In this document: piece by piece, positions 53,665-62,584 of the stretch
Layout: each line of letters starts with the position of its first letter
Numbering within the stretch: the first letter of the stretch is position 1
Assembly: GCF_900100395.1 (NCBI RefSeq)
Contig: NZ_FNFB01000001.1
Location: 186,001 to 250,000 of the forward strand
Length of the DNA: 64,000 nt
Source: Nonomuraea maritima
GTDB taxonomy: Bacteria; Actinomycetota; Actinomycetes; Streptosporangiales; Streptosporangiaceae
Direction of reading: 5' to 3'
Position numbers and translations under genes: made by a program
The notes under the pieces: model-generated
Seen by the model: only the letters and a program-made list of their open reading frames with translations
Told to the model about the DNA's origin: nothing
Databases searched by the model: none

Positions 53665-54378
53665 TCAGCCGAGCGACCCGGTCAGCGTCCTGGCCGCCCG
53701 GGTGACCAGCGCGCCGTACGCGGCGCGCAGGTCATCGGGCATGCGGCTGGCCGGCGTCGAGATGCTGATGCTGGCGACCGGGGAGCCGTCCGCGCCGAGG
53801 ATCGCGGAGGCGACGGCGGCGATGTCGGATCGCCACTCGCCGCGGTTGTCGGCGTAGCCCCTGGCGCGCACGGCCGCCAGCTCCGCGCGCAGCGCCTCGC
53901 CGTCGACGATCGTCGTGCCGGTGTACGCGGGCAGCTCGTCGAGCGGCCGGTCGAGGTGGGCGAGCACGGCCTTGCCGTTGGCCGAGGCGTGCAGCGGCAG
54001 CCGGATGCCGAGCGGCAGCACGATGCGCAGCGGCTTGTCGGTCTCCAGCCGTTCGATCAGCACGACCGCCTCGCCCTCCGGGACCATCAGGTGGACGGTC
54101 TCGCCGGTCTGCTGGCGCAGCTCCTCCATGACCGGCACGGCCGCGTCGCGCAGGCCGAGCTCGGTACGGCGGGCGACCTGCAGGAGCTTGCTGGTGACCT
54201 GCCAGCGGGTGACCTCGCCCCCGGCCGGCCGGATCCAGCCGGCGTCGTGCAACGTCCGCAGCGAGCGCTGCACCGTGCTCTTGGGCAGCCCGAGTTCGCG
54301 GGCCAGCTCCCCCACGCCGACGGGCTGGCGGGCGGAGACCTCTTCGAGCACCCGCAGCGCGGTGACCACGTTCTGCAT
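53665..54378 (-). CDS. IclR-family transcriptional regulator
   Basis: A 237-residue IclR protein. The N-terminal winged helix reads VGELARELGLPKSTVQRSLR (about residues 22-41) and the effector domain contains GETVHLMVPEGEAVVLIERL and LPLHASANGKAVLAHL. GGAG lies 7 bases before ATG 54378. It is divergent from the aminotransferase/dehydrogenase/carrier operon, with overlapping inverted repeats in the 88-base gap, so it very likely controls that operon in response to a 2-oxo or hydroxy acid (inference). Confidence 0.93.
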   Translation of the reverse strand: MQNVVTALRVLEEVSARQPVGVGELARELGLPKSTVQRSLRTLHDAGWIRPAGGEVTRWQVTSKLLQVARRTELGLRDAAVPVMEELRQQTGETVHLMVPEGEAVVLIERLETDKPLRIVLPLGIRLPLHASANGKAVLAHLDRPLDELPAYTGTTIVDGEALRAELAAVRARGYADNRGEWRSDIAAVASAILGADGSPVASISISTPASRMPDDLRAAYGALVTRAARTLTGSLG

Positions 54379-54400
54379 GCGTTGACTCCTCCATGGGCCG

Positions 54401-54420
54401 AACCTAAGGTTAAGTGAACC
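54401..54420. promoter_or_regulatory. Overlapping inverted repeats, candidate IclR operator
   Basis: AACCT-A-AGGTT (54401-54411) overlaps GGTT-AAGTG-AACC (54408-54420). The site is in the middle of the IclR/aminotransferase intergenic gap, 22 bases from the IclR start and 46 bases from the aminotransferase start. Confidence 0.65.
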
Positions 54421-54466
54421 GCACAGCGGCACGCCGTGCCGCGTCACGGCACGGAAGGACGAGACA

Positions 54467-55606
54467 GTGGGCCGGCACTTTCTGCAGATCCCCGGGCCGA
54501 CCAACGTTCCCGACCGGGTGCTGCGCGCGATCGCCCAGCCCACGATCGACCACCGGGGGCCCGAGTTCGCCCGGCTCGCCCTCGACCTGCAAGAGCGGCT
54601 GAAAGGCGTCTTCCGTACGAGCGGCCCCGTGGTCGTCTACCCGTCGTCGGGCACCGGCGCGTGGGAGGCGGCGCTGGTCAACACGCTGTCGCCGGGCGAC
54701 AAGGTCGTGGCGTTCGAAACCGGTCACTTCTCCGGCCTGTGGTGCGCCATGGCCGCCCGGCTGGGGCTGGTCGTCGACGTCGTGCCGGGCGACTGGCGGC
54801 ACGGCGCCGACCCCGACGCGCTCGCCGAACGCCTGACCCCCGACGTCGCCGCCGTCATGGTGGTGCACAACGAGACCTCGACCGGCGTGCGCAGCCGCGT
54901 CCCCGAGATCAGAGCGGCCCTCGACCGGGCAGGCCACCCGGCGCTGCTGCTGGTCGACACCATCTCGTCGCTCGCCTCGATGGACTACCGCCACGACGAG
55001 TGGAGCGTCGACGTCACCGTCGGCTGCTCGCAGAAGGGCCTCATGTTGCCGCCAGGCATCGGGTTCAACGCGGTCAGCGACAAGGCGCTCGCCCATCGGG
55101 GCGGCCTGCCGCGGTCGTACTGGGACTGGGAGCCCGTCATCGCCGCCAACCGGCAGGGCTTCTTCCCGTACACGCCGCCCACCAACCTCCTGTACGGCCT
55201 GCGCGAGGCGCTCGTCATGCTGGAGGAGGAAGGCCTGGAGGCGGTCTTCGCCCGGCACGACCGGCACGCCGAGGCCACCCGGCGGGCCGTCCGGTCGTGG
55301 GGGCTCGACGTGCTCTGCGCCGACGAGCGCGAACACTCCAGCTCGCTCACCGCCGTGCTCATGCCCGACGGGCACGACGCCGACGCGCTCAGACGGCTGA
55401 TCCTCGAGCGCTACGACCTCTCGCTCGGCACCGGCCTCGGCCGCCTGGCCGGTCGCGTGTTCCGGATCGGGCACCTCGGCCACTTCAACGACCTCATGCT
55501 CGCGGGCACGCTGAGCGGCGTCGAGATGGGCCTCGCCGCGGCCGGCGTACCGATCAAGGAAGGCGGCACCCGGGCGGCGCTCGCCTACCTGGAGAACGGC
55601 CGATGA
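54467..55606 (+). CDS. PLP-dependent aminotransferase, alanine/serine-glyoxylate type
   Basis: A 379-residue class V aminotransferase. FLQIPGPTNVPDRVL at the start and HRGPEFARL are hallmarks of alanine-glyoxylate and serine-glyoxylate aminotransferases; the cofactor lysine is in VGCSQKGLMLPPGIGF and the substrate Arg in GRLAGRVFRIGHLGHFN. It moves an amino group between serine or alanine and glyoxylate-like 2-oxo acids. GTG 54467 has an AAGGA site. Its TGA overlaps the ATG of the dehydrogenase gene (55603-55606). Confidence 0.93.
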   Translation: MGRHFLQIPGPTNVPDRVLRAIAQPTIDHRGPEFARLALDLQERLKGVFRTSGPVVVYPSSGTGAWEAALVNTLSPGDKVVAFETGHFSGLWCAMAARLGLVVDVVPGDWRHGADPDALAERLTPDVAAVMVVHNETSTGVRSRVPEIRAALDRAGHPALLLVDTISSLASMDYRHDEWSVDVTVGCSQKGLMLPPGIGFNAVSDKALAHRGGLPRSYWDWEPVIAANRQGFFPYTPPTNLLYGLREALVMLEEEGLEAVFARHDRHAEATRRAVRSWGLDVLCADEREHSSSLTAVLMPDGHDADALRRLILERYDLSLGTGLGRLAGRVFRIGHLGHFNDLMLAGTLSGVEMGLAAAGVPIKEGGTRAALAYLENGR

Positions 55607-58389
55607 GTCTCGCGCGCACGCTGTCCCCGCTGATCGCGGGCGACGTCCGCGACGACCCCTACACCCGGCACCTGTACTCCTCCGACGCCAGCATGTACGC
55701 CATCGAGCCGCTCGCCGTCGCCTTCCCCCGGCACGCCGACGACGTCCAGGCGCTGGTGGCGGCCTGCGGCGAGCTGGGCGTGCCGGTGCTGCCGCGCGGC
55801 GCGGGCACCAGCCTGGCCGGGCAGACGGTGGGCGCGGCCGTGATCGTCGACTTCTCCCGCCACATGAACCGCATCCTGGAGCTCGACGGCCGCAGCGCCC
55901 GCGTGCAGCCCGGCGTGGTGCAGGACCAACTCAACCGGGCGGCCCGCAGGCACGGGCTGATGTTCGGGCCCGACACCTCGACCAGCAACCGCGCCACGAT
56001 CGGCGGGATGATCGGCAACAACTCCGCCGGCAGTCACTCCGTCCGCTACGGCTCCACGATCGACCACGTCGAGGCGCTGCGCGTCGTCCTCGCCGACGCC
56101 ACCACCCCCGACCTCGCCACCGACACCCGGCTGAACGCCGCGGTCGCCGAGGTGCTGCGCGGCCTCGACCTGGAGGGCTTCCCGCGTTTTTGGCGGCACT
56201 CCGGCGGCTACCGCCTCGACGCCGCCGCCCGCGGCCTGGCCACGGGCAACCCCGACCTCACCAGGCTCCTCGTCGGTTCCGAAGGCACCCTGGCCGTGGT
56301 CACCGAGGCCACCGTGCGGCTGGTCGACCGGCCGCGCGCCAAGGCCATCGCCGTCGGCCACTTCACCTCGACGGCCACCGCCGTCGCCGCCACCGCCGAC
56401 GCCCTCTCCTTCGACGCCGCCTCGGTCGAACTGCTCGACAAGGCCATCCTCGACCTGTCGAAACAGCGCGTCGACTACGCCGGGCTCGCCGGCATCCTGG
56501 AGGGCGAACCAGGGGCGCTGCTGTTCGTCGAGTTCTTCGGCGACGCCCCCGGCGAGGTCGCCGACCTGGTCGACCGGCTGGCCGCCACCTGGAAGGCGAA
56601 CGGCCACGGCTACCACACCCTCAAGGCGGTCACCGACGAGCAGCAGACGGCCGTGCTCAAGGTGCGCAAGGCCGGGCTCGGCCTGCTCATGGCCTCCAGC
56701 GTCGGCAGCCGCAGACCGCTGGCGTTCGTGGAGGACACGGCGGTGCCACCCGAGCGGCTGCTGCCGTACGTCGAGGAGTTCGCGCAGGTCCTCGACCGGC
56801 ACGGCCTGCGGGCCGGCTTCTACGGCCACTGCTCGGTGGGCTGCCTGCACATCCGGCCCTTCGTCGACCTGCGCGCGCCCGGCCAGATCGACACGATGCG
56901 CGCGGTCGCCGAGGAGATCGCCGAGCTGACCGCCCGGCACGGCGGCGTCAACTCCAGCGAGCACGGCGACGGCCTGGCCCGTTCCGAGTTCAACCGGCGG
57001 CTCTTCGGCGACCGGATCTACGAGGCGATGCGGCAGGTCAAGCACGTCTTCGACCCTGACAACCGGCTCAACCCCGGCAAGATCGTGGACGCGCCGCCGA
57101 TGACCGAGCACCTGCGTGACCCGGCCAGGCCCGAGCCGCGTCCCCTGGCCACGACGCTGAGCTTCGCCGGCGGCATGCACGCCGCGGCCGACCGGTGCAT
57201 GAACATCGGCGTGTGCCGCAAGGACGACACGGGCGTCATGTGCCCGTCGTACATGGCCACCCGCGAGGAGGAGCACTCCACCCGGGGCCGGGCCAACGCC
57301 CTGGTCAAGGCGCTGTCGTCGCCCGACCCGCGGCGGGCGCTCGGCGACGAGCGGCTGCACGGCATCCTCGACCTGTGCCTCGAGTGCAAGGCGTGCCAGT
57401 CGGAGTGCCCGCTCGGGGTCGACATGGCGGCGCTGAAGAGCGAGTTCCTCCACCAGTACCACGACGTCCACGGCGTGCCGCTGCGCTCGCGCGTGTTCGG
57501 CGCGATCAGGACGCTCAACCGGCTCGGCTCGGCCACCGCGCCGGTCTCGAACTGGCTGGCCGGCGCCGTCCGCGGCCCGCTCGGGCTGAGCCGCCGACGT
57601 CCGCTCCCCCGCTTCCACCGCGACAACCTGCTCCGCTGGTACGCCCGCAGACCCGCCCCCCGTACAGGCGGCCGCGAGGTCGTCCTGCTCGCCGACTCCT
57701 TCACCGCCTTCAGCGAGCCCGCGATCGGGCGCGCCGCCGTCGAGCTGCTGGAACACGCCGGCTACACGGTACGGCTGGAGGCCGAGGGCTGCTGCGGCCG
57801 GTCCAGCATCTCCAAGGGCCTGCTCGACGACGCGCGCACCAAGGCGGAGGCGATGGTCACCCGGCTGTCGGCCTCCGACGCGCCGATCGTCGGCGTCGAG
57901 CCGTCCTGCCTGCTGACCTTGAAGGACGAGTACGCCGCCCTGCTCCCCGGCGACCCGCGCGTGGCGGCGGTCGCGGCGCGCGCCCGGCTCGTCCCCGAAC
58001 TGCTGGCCGAGGCCATCGACGACGGCTCACTCGTGCTCGGCGACGCGCTGAGCGGGCGGAGCATCCTCCTGCACGGCCACTGCCACGAGAAGGCCGTCAC
58101 CGGCACGGCCGCCACCCGCGGCCTGCTGTCCAAGATCCCCGGGGCGGAGGTGACCGAGATCGACTCCGGCTGCTGCGGCATGGCCGGATCGTTCGGCTTC
58201 GAGGCCGAGCACTACGACCTGTCCATGAAGATCGGCGGCCTGCGGCTCTTCCCCGCGATCACCGAGTCCGCACCCGGCACCCTGCTCGCGGCCACGGGCG
58301 TCTCCTGCCGCCAGCAGATCGCCCACGGGACGGGACGCGCCGCCCGCCACCCGGTCGAACTGATCCACCAGGCGGCCGGACTGCACTGA
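55603..58389 (+). CDS. Two-domain FAD/Fe-S 2-hydroxyacid dehydrogenase (GlcD-GlcF-like fusion)
   Basis: A 928-residue fusion. The first half is an FAD-linked oxidase of the PCMH type (VPVLPRGAGTSLAGQTVG, GMIGNNSAGSHSVRYGSTID, LRAGFYGHCSVGCLHIRP). From about residue 525 it has two 4Fe-4S binding runs (CMNIGVCRK with MCPSYMAT, and CLECKACQSECP), then two CCG domains (EGCCGRSSI, SGCCGMAGSFGFE) that hold a further cluster. This layout fits YdiJ-like enzymes that oxidise D-2-hydroxy acids such as D-lactate, glycolate or D-2-hydroxyglutarate and pass electrons to quinone or an electron-transfer protein. Membrane-associated, no helix. Confidence 0.93.
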   Translation: MSLARTLSPLIAGDVRDDPYTRHLYSSDASMYAIEPLAVAFPRHADDVQALVAACGELGVPVLPRGAGTSLAGQTVGAAVIVDFSRHMNRILELDGRSARVQPGVVQDQLNRAARRHGLMFGPDTSTSNRATIGGMIGNNSAGSHSVRYGSTIDHVEALRVVLADATTPDLATDTRLNAAVAEVLRGLDLEGFPRFWRHSGGYRLDAAARGLATGNPDLTRLLVGSEGTLAVVTEATVRLVDRPRAKAIAVGHFTSTATAVAATADALSFDAASVELLDKAILDLSKQRVDYAGLAGILEGEPGALLFVEFFGDAPGEVADLVDRLAATWKANGHGYHTLKAVTDEQQTAVLKVRKAGLGLLMASSVGSRRPLAFVEDTAVPPERLLPYVEEFAQVLDRHGLRAGFYGHCSVGCLHIRPFVDLRAPGQIDTMRAVAEEIAELTARHGGVNSSEHGDGLARSEFNRRLFGDRIYEAMRQVKHVFDPDNRLNPGKIVDAPPMTEHLRDPARPEPRPLATTLSFAGGMHAAADRCMNIGVCRKDDTGVMCPSYMATREEEHSTRGRANALVKALSSPDPRRALGDERLHGILDLCLECKACQSECPLGVDMAALKSEFLHQYHDVHGVPLRSRVFGAIRTLNRLGSATAPVSNWLAGAVRGPLGLSRRRPLPRFHRDNLLRWYARRPAPRTGGREVVLLADSFTAFSEPAIGRAAVELLEHAGYTVRLEAEGCCGRSSISKGLLDDARTKAEAMVTRLSASDAPIVGVEPSCLLTLKDEYAALLPGDPRVAAVAARARLVPELLAEAIDDGSLVLGDALSGRSILLHGHCHEKAVTGTAATRGLLSKIPGAEVTEIDSGCCGMAGSFGFEAEHYDLSMKIGGLRLFPAITESAPGTLLAATGVSCRQQIAHGTGRAARHPVELIHQAAGLH

Positions 58390-58415
58390 CGCTCGGGGGA
58401 GAACGGAGTACGCAC

Positions 58416-59792
58416 TTGTCCGCAGAACTCCTGTCCATTCTCGCCCTCATCGTGATGTTCGTCGTGGCCACCGTCTTCCCCGTCAACCTGGGGGCGCTGG
58501 CCCTCGTCGGCGCCTTCCTCGTCGGCACGCTGGCCGCCGGCATGAGCCCCGACGACATCCTCGGCGCGTTCCCCGGCAGCCTGTTCGTGATCCTCGTCGG
58601 GGTGACGCTGCTGTTCGCGATCGCCACCAACAACGGCACGGTCGACTGGCTCGTACGGGCCGCCGTGCACCTCGTACGGGGACGGCTGGCCGCCATCCCG
58701 CTCGTCGTCTTCGCCATCTCGGCGCTGCTGACCGCGGTGGGCGCGCCCGCACCGGCGGTGGCGGCGATCCTCGCGCCGATCGCGTTCGGGTTCGCCGCCG
58801 ACTACCGCATCCATCCGATGCTGATCGGGCTCATGGTGGCGCACGGCACCCAGGCGGGCGCGTTCTCGCCGATCAGCGTGCTGGGCGGGATCGTGAACGG
58901 CGTCACCGACGACTCGGGCCTGCCGTACGACAACCTCGTGCTGTTCCTGTCGAGCTTCGCCTTCAACGCCGCGGCGGCTGTGATCGTCTTCTTCCTCTTC
59001 GGCGGCCACCACCTGCTCCACCGCACCGACCCACCCCCCGACCTCGCTCCCAGCACCCCCGTCCCGGCCTCCAGCCCCGTGTCCGGGTCGGGCTCTGCGG
59101 CGGATGAGGGCGGAGCGGCCGCCGTGGTCGCCCCCGCAACCGGCCCTGCAACCACCCATGACGCGAGCACCGTGGCGGGTGGTGGGTTACGGCTCACCGT
59201 TCACCAGGCGCTCACCCTGGTCGGCATCCTCGCGCTCTGCGTGGCCGTGCTGGCCTTCCAGCTCGACGTGGGCCTGACCGCCGTCACCGTCGCGGTGGTC
59301 CTCTCCCTCACCTCCCCCAAGGCGAACAAGGGCGCCGTCGAGCGGGTGGCCTGGCCGACCGTGCTGCTCATCTGCGGCGTCGTCACGTACGTGGGCGTCC
59401 TGCAGGAGATCGGCACCGTCGACTACGTCGGCGCGTCGGTGGCCGCCCTCGGCATCCCGCTGCTCGTGGCGCTGCTCATCTGTTACGTGGGCGGCGTCGT
59501 GTCGGCGTTCGCCTCGACGGTCGGCATCCTCGGCGCGCTGGTGCCACTGGCGGTGCCGCTGCTGTCGCAGGGAACCCTCGGCCCGATCGCGATGATCGCC
59601 GCGCTGTCGGTCTCGTCGGCCATCGTGGACGTCAGCCCGTTCTCCACCACGGGCGCGCTCCTCGTGGCGAACGTCCGCGGCATGGAACGCGACCTCTTCT
59701 ACCGCAAGCTCCTCACGTACGGCGCCGGAGTCGTCGTGGCAGGCCCCCTCGCCGCCTGGGCCGTCCTCGTCGTCCCGGGCTGGCTCGGCTGA
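58416..59792 (+). CDS. MatC-type dicarboxylate carrier
   Basis: A 458-residue permease of the ion-transporter superfamily. The N-terminal half matches the MatC N-domain (LALVGAFLVGTLAAGMSPDD, FPGSLFVILVGVTLLFAIA, GTQAGAFSPISVLGG), and the C-terminal half mirrors it (VVTYVGVLQEIGTVDYVG, SSAIVDVSPFSTTGALLVAN). A central cytoplasmic loop of about 60 residues is Pro/Ser/Ala-rich. TTG 58416 has CGGAG 7 bases upstream. Third gene of the IclR-linked operon, so it probably imports the hydroxy or dicarboxylic acid oxidised by the preceding enzyme. Confidence 0.9.
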   Translation: MSAELLSILALIVMFVVATVFPVNLGALALVGAFLVGTLAAGMSPDDILGAFPGSLFVILVGVTLLFAIATNNGTVDWLVRAAVHLVRGRLAAIPLVVFAISALLTAVGAPAPAVAAILAPIAFGFAADYRIHPMLIGLMVAHGTQAGAFSPISVLGGIVNGVTDDSGLPYDNLVLFLSSFAFNAAAAVIVFFLFGGHHLLHRTDPPPDLAPSTPVPASSPVSGSGSAADEGGAAAVVAPATGPATTHDASTVAGGGLRLTVHQALTLVGILALCVAVLAFQLDVGLTAVTVAVVLSLTSPKANKGAVERVAWPTVLLICGVVTYVGVLQEIGTVDYVGASVAALGIPLLVALLICYVGGVVSAFASTVGILGALVPLAVPLLSQGTLGPIAMIAALSVSSAIVDVSPFSTTGALLVANVRGMERDLFYRKLLTYGAGVVVAGPLAAWAVLVVPGWLG

Positions 59793-59798
59793 CACCAA

Positions 59799-59832
59799 CC
59801 GGTCGTGCCGCCCGAAAGGACGGCACGACCGG
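59799..59832. terminator. Strong hairpin between convergent genes
   Basis: CCGGTCGTGCCG (59799-59810) pairs perfectly with CGGCACGACCGG (59821-59832), ten-base loop. It ends the aminotransferase/dehydrogenase/carrier operon and the convergent EthD-like gene. Confidence 0.85.
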
Positions 59833-59838
59833 CGCACG

Positions 59839-60150
59839 TCACAGGATCGTGCCGGCTGGGCCGGTCAGCATCGTGGTGCCCGCGCCGGCGAAGTTGGCCA
59901 GGTCGGCGACCGCGGCGCGGCCCTCCTCCCCGGACATCGCCGCGTTGAAGGCGTCCTGGTCGTCGAAGGTCAGCACCGCGACGAGGTGGTACGCGGGCCG
60001 CTCACCGCGCCCGGCCGCGGGCCGCATGACCGAGTACGCGCGCAACCCGGGCAGCCGGGCCGCGAGCGGCGCGTGCGTCTCGTCGTAGTGCTTGTCGAAG
60101 GCTTCGGCGTTCTCCGGGTGGTGGTAGAGCACGACGAGTTGGTAAGCCAC
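59839..60150 (-). CDS. EthD-domain protein
   Basis: A 103-residue dimeric alpha/beta-barrel protein of the EthD family. It has the start YQLVVLYHHPENAEAFDKHY, the DETHAPLAARLPGLRAYSV strand-helix with the conserved His, and DDQDAFNAAMSGEEG. EthD proteins accompany P450 or ring-modifying enzymes and some act as lactone or polyketide-shaping catalysts; here no such partner adjoins. GTG 60150 has GAGGAG 7 bases upstream; the frame is open further back to 60333 without support. Confidence 0.9.
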   Translation of the reverse strand: MAYQLVVLYHHPENAEAFDKHYDETHAPLAARLPGLRAYSVMRPAAGRGERPAYHLVAVLTFDDQDAFNAAMSGEEGRAAVADLANFAGAGTTMLTGPAGTIL

Positions 60151-60265
60151 GGTCCGTCTCCTCGGGTCGGGTCGTCCTTCGATCAAACTCCTCCCCGACC
60201 GCACGCGATAGAGGCACCACCGACGAACCCCTCGCGAACACCATGTCCTGAACCGCCTGGGGTGG

Positions 60266-60686
60266 TCAGCCGACGGAGGTGGCGGTGGCCGGCACCCGTC
60301 CCTCGTACGGGTCGATCCTGCTGAGGGCCGCACGCACGATGCTCACCACGTCGGAGTCCTTGAAGTGGTCCGTCAGCGGGATGCCCAGCGCCGCGAACAG
60401 CTGCCTCGTCTCCACGACCGTCGGCGGGGAGCTGAGCAAAGGGGCCTTGCCGAGCTCCAGCACCCGCGATCGCTCCAGGCTGTTCTCCAGCTCGAAGTTC
60501 CAAGGAAGATGGGAGTTGTGCTGCCGGAACCAGCAGGCGGCGAGGATCGTGGAGCAGACGTCCATCCGGGTGCCGAGTGTCGCCCACCCGGGCCTGCCGA
60601 TTGCGGTCCCTGATCCACACGAAGGCGAGCAGCGCCAGCACCGGCAGGATGAGTTTGTCCGACTTACCGTCGTCGAGCACCTCCAA
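60266..60686 (-). pseudogene. Unknown gene broken by a frameshift
   Basis: Two minus-strand frames join into a protein of about 139 residues: KLILPVLALLAFVWIRDRNRQ (a short hydrophobic start) and, after a +1 shift, WATLGTRMDVCSTILAACWF to FKDSDVVSIVRAALSRIDPY. Removing one G from the GGG run near 60590 connects RQAR to WATLG. No family is recognised. Start is uncertain (TTG 60686 or GTG 60680). Could be intact with a sequencing error. Confidence 0.55.
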
Positions 60687-60729
60687 GAGGTCGAGTCTTT
60701 CCGCGCAACGAATTGATCACTTGGTGTAG

Positions 60730-60819
60730 TCAGGTGGTCCGGTCGTGGTGGTTGTGCAGCAGTACGAGGGCGGCTGCGACGATCCGGCCGATGGCTTGTG
60801 GAGGTGCGCCGAACAGCTC
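60730..60819 (-). pseudogene. Short coding-like remnant
   Basis: Twenty-nine codons ending in TGA, reading ELFGAPPQAIGRIVAAALVL then LHNHHDRTT. The text resembles the C-terminal end of an IS5-like transposase, but it is too short to be sure. The rest of the 200-base gap 60687-60891 holds only the hairpin below. Confidence 0.3.
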
Positions 60820-60855
60820 AGTGGGCGGGGTCAGCAGAAGCTGACCCCGCCCACT
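60820..60855. terminator. Very strong terminator hairpin
   Basis: A perfect 16-bp stem, AGTGGGCGGGGTCAGC (60820-60835) with GCTGACCCCGCCCACT (60840-60855), AGAA loop. It lies 36 bases after the stop of the minus-strand phosphoesterase gene. Confidence 0.9.
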
Positions 60856-60891
60856 TTGAGGTGTTCCATTCAGTGGTTCGTAGGAGTTCTG

Positions 60892-62535
60892 CTAGTTCTT
60901 GCGGTTGCCGTTTCCGTTACCGTGGACCCTTGTCTCGGATGCGACGGTGCCGTTGGCGGCGAGGGTGAGGCGCATCGCCTGTCCCGGGGGCGCCTTGAAG
61001 TCGAACATGTTGTCCAGGTCTCCGGAGGTGGCATCGGCGGAGACACCGCCGATCCTTCCGGTCTTCCAGTTGTCCTCGATGAACTTGAGGATGGAGGACT
61101 GGGTGGTCAGGGTGTGGTCGATGAAGTTCTTCTTCGCGTAGGGCGAGATCACCAGGAGCGGCTGGCGGGTGCCGGGGCCGCAGCGGTTGATCTGGCCGCC
61201 GATGTCGAGGGTGGCGGCGTCGGTGCAGATTGCGGAGTTGCCGCTGGCGGCGCTGCCGTTGGTGATGGGGGCGGCGACGTGGTCGTACCAGCCGTCGGAG
61301 TCGTCGTAGGCGATCACGATCGCGGTGTCGGCCCAGGCGGGCGAGGCCTCGATGGCGTTGATTTCCTTGACGAGGGATATCTGCTCGTCGACCGGGTTGG
61401 AGCTGCCGGGGTGTCCGTCCTGGGCGGCCGCGGCCTTCACGAAGGAGACCGCGGGGAGCTTGTCGGCGGCCAGCGCCTGGTAGAAGTAGCTGACGTCGTA
61501 GTTGTGGTTTGCCTGGCCGTCGTGGCCGACCTCGTCGAGCGAGGCGGGCAGGAGGTGGTGCGGGTTGGAGGTCGACTCGTAGTAGGCGAACGGCGCGTGG
61601 TGCGGCACATAGGCGCCGAGCGGGAAGTTCGCGTTCTGCGCGGTGATCGGCACCTGGGCGCCACAGACGGCGTAGCCGGTCGGGCTGTCGGCCGCGGTCG
61701 TGGTCGGCGTGAACCCGTCCTCGAACCATCCCCAGCTGACGCCGCGGGCGTTGAGCAGGTCGCCGATGTTCTTGCCGGTCATCTTGGTGAGGTTGCCGGT
61801 CTTGGTGTGGTTGCTGTCGGCGCAGTCGTCGTAGAACGGGTCAGGGTCGCTCGTCACGGTCGTCGTGGTGGTCGAGGTCGGGACCCCGGTGACGGAGTTC
61901 ACACTGAGCGCGCCGGAGGTGTTGCCCGAGACCAGGTTGAGAGCGCCCGGCGTGGACGGGCCGAAGCCGGTGCTGAAGCTGTTGTCGCTCATGGCGTAGT
62001 TCTGGGCCAGGGTCCACAGCGCGGTCACCGTGTTGCCGTCGTAGTAGTCCATGACGAGTCCGTCGGTGCCGTAGAGGGTGGACGGGCTGCAGCTGCTGGT
62101 CTCGGTCTCCTCGACGAAGCGGTCCATCAGACCGCCGTTGAAGGCCTTCTGTTCACTGCCGTAGGAGTGGGACTGGTCGCAAGTGAGCGCGTGCGCCGCG
62201 TCGAGACGCTGCGGGTTGAACGCGTTCGGGTTGTTGGTGAGCAGGTCCGGGTGGGAGATGTAGTTGTTCGGGATCGGCGTTCCCGCCTTGGCGGTGAACG
62301 TGGTGCCGTCGGTGTTGGCCGCATGCGGGTAGGTGCCGAAGTAGTGGTCGAAGGAGTTGTTCTCATCGTAGATCACCACGACGTGCTTGATCGGGGTCGC
62401 AGTCTTGGCGGAATTGCCGGCCTTCGGTGCGGCGTTGGCTGACGTGCCGAGGTTAGCGACGCCGAACACGGTCGCGGCCAGGGCGGCAACCGACGCGGCC
62501 GCGATGGCGGCGCGTTTATGACCGATGGAGCTCAT
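60892..62535 (-). CDS. Secreted phosphoesterase (phospholipase C / acid phosphatase family)
   Basis: A 547-residue exported protein with a signal peptide (AAIAAASVAALAATVFGVA, cut near ANA). The phosphoesterase domain has IKHVVVIYDENNSFDHYFGT at its start (metal Glu-Asn), YAMSDNSFSTGFGPSTPGAL, the central HNYDVSYFY, and IAYDDSDGWYDHVAAP with the C-terminal metal Asp/His. Members include phospholipases C and acid phosphatases. Four or more Cys pairs are likely. Codon use is less GC-extreme than in most genes here, a possible sign of transfer. It lies 49 bases after efeB on the same strand. Confidence 0.9.
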   Translation of the reverse strand: MSSIGHKRAAIAAASVAALAATVFGVANLGTSANAAPKAGNSAKTATPIKHVVVIYDENNSFDHYFGTYPHAANTDGTTFTAKAGTPIPNNYISHPDLLTNNPNAFNPQRLDAAHALTCDQSHSYGSEQKAFNGGLMDRFVEETETSSCSPSTLYGTDGLVMDYYDGNTVTALWTLAQNYAMSDNSFSTGFGPSTPGALNLVSGNTSGALSVNSVTGVPTSTTTTTVTSDPDPFYDDCADSNHTKTGNLTKMTGKNIGDLLNARGVSWGWFEDGFTPTTTAADSPTGYAVCGAQVPITAQNANFPLGAYVPHHAPFAYYESTSNPHHLLPASLDEVGHDGQANHNYDVSYFYQALAADKLPAVSFVKAAAAQDGHPGSSNPVDEQISLVKEINAIEASPAWADTAIVIAYDDSDGWYDHVAAPITNGSAASGNSAICTDAATLDIGGQINRCGPGTRQPLLVISPYAKKNFIDHTLTTQSSILKFIEDNWKTGRIGGVSADATSGDLDNMFDFKAPPGQAMRLTLAANGTVASETRVHGNGNGNRKN

Positions 62536-62584
62536 TGCATGGTGCCTTTCGGGTTTCTTTTTGGTTGGTGCTTCGGCGGGCCGG

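Noticed and set aside
60730-60819. An insertion sequence
   Set aside because: Only 29 coding-like codons remain and no inverted repeats or target duplications were found, so no mobile element is called.
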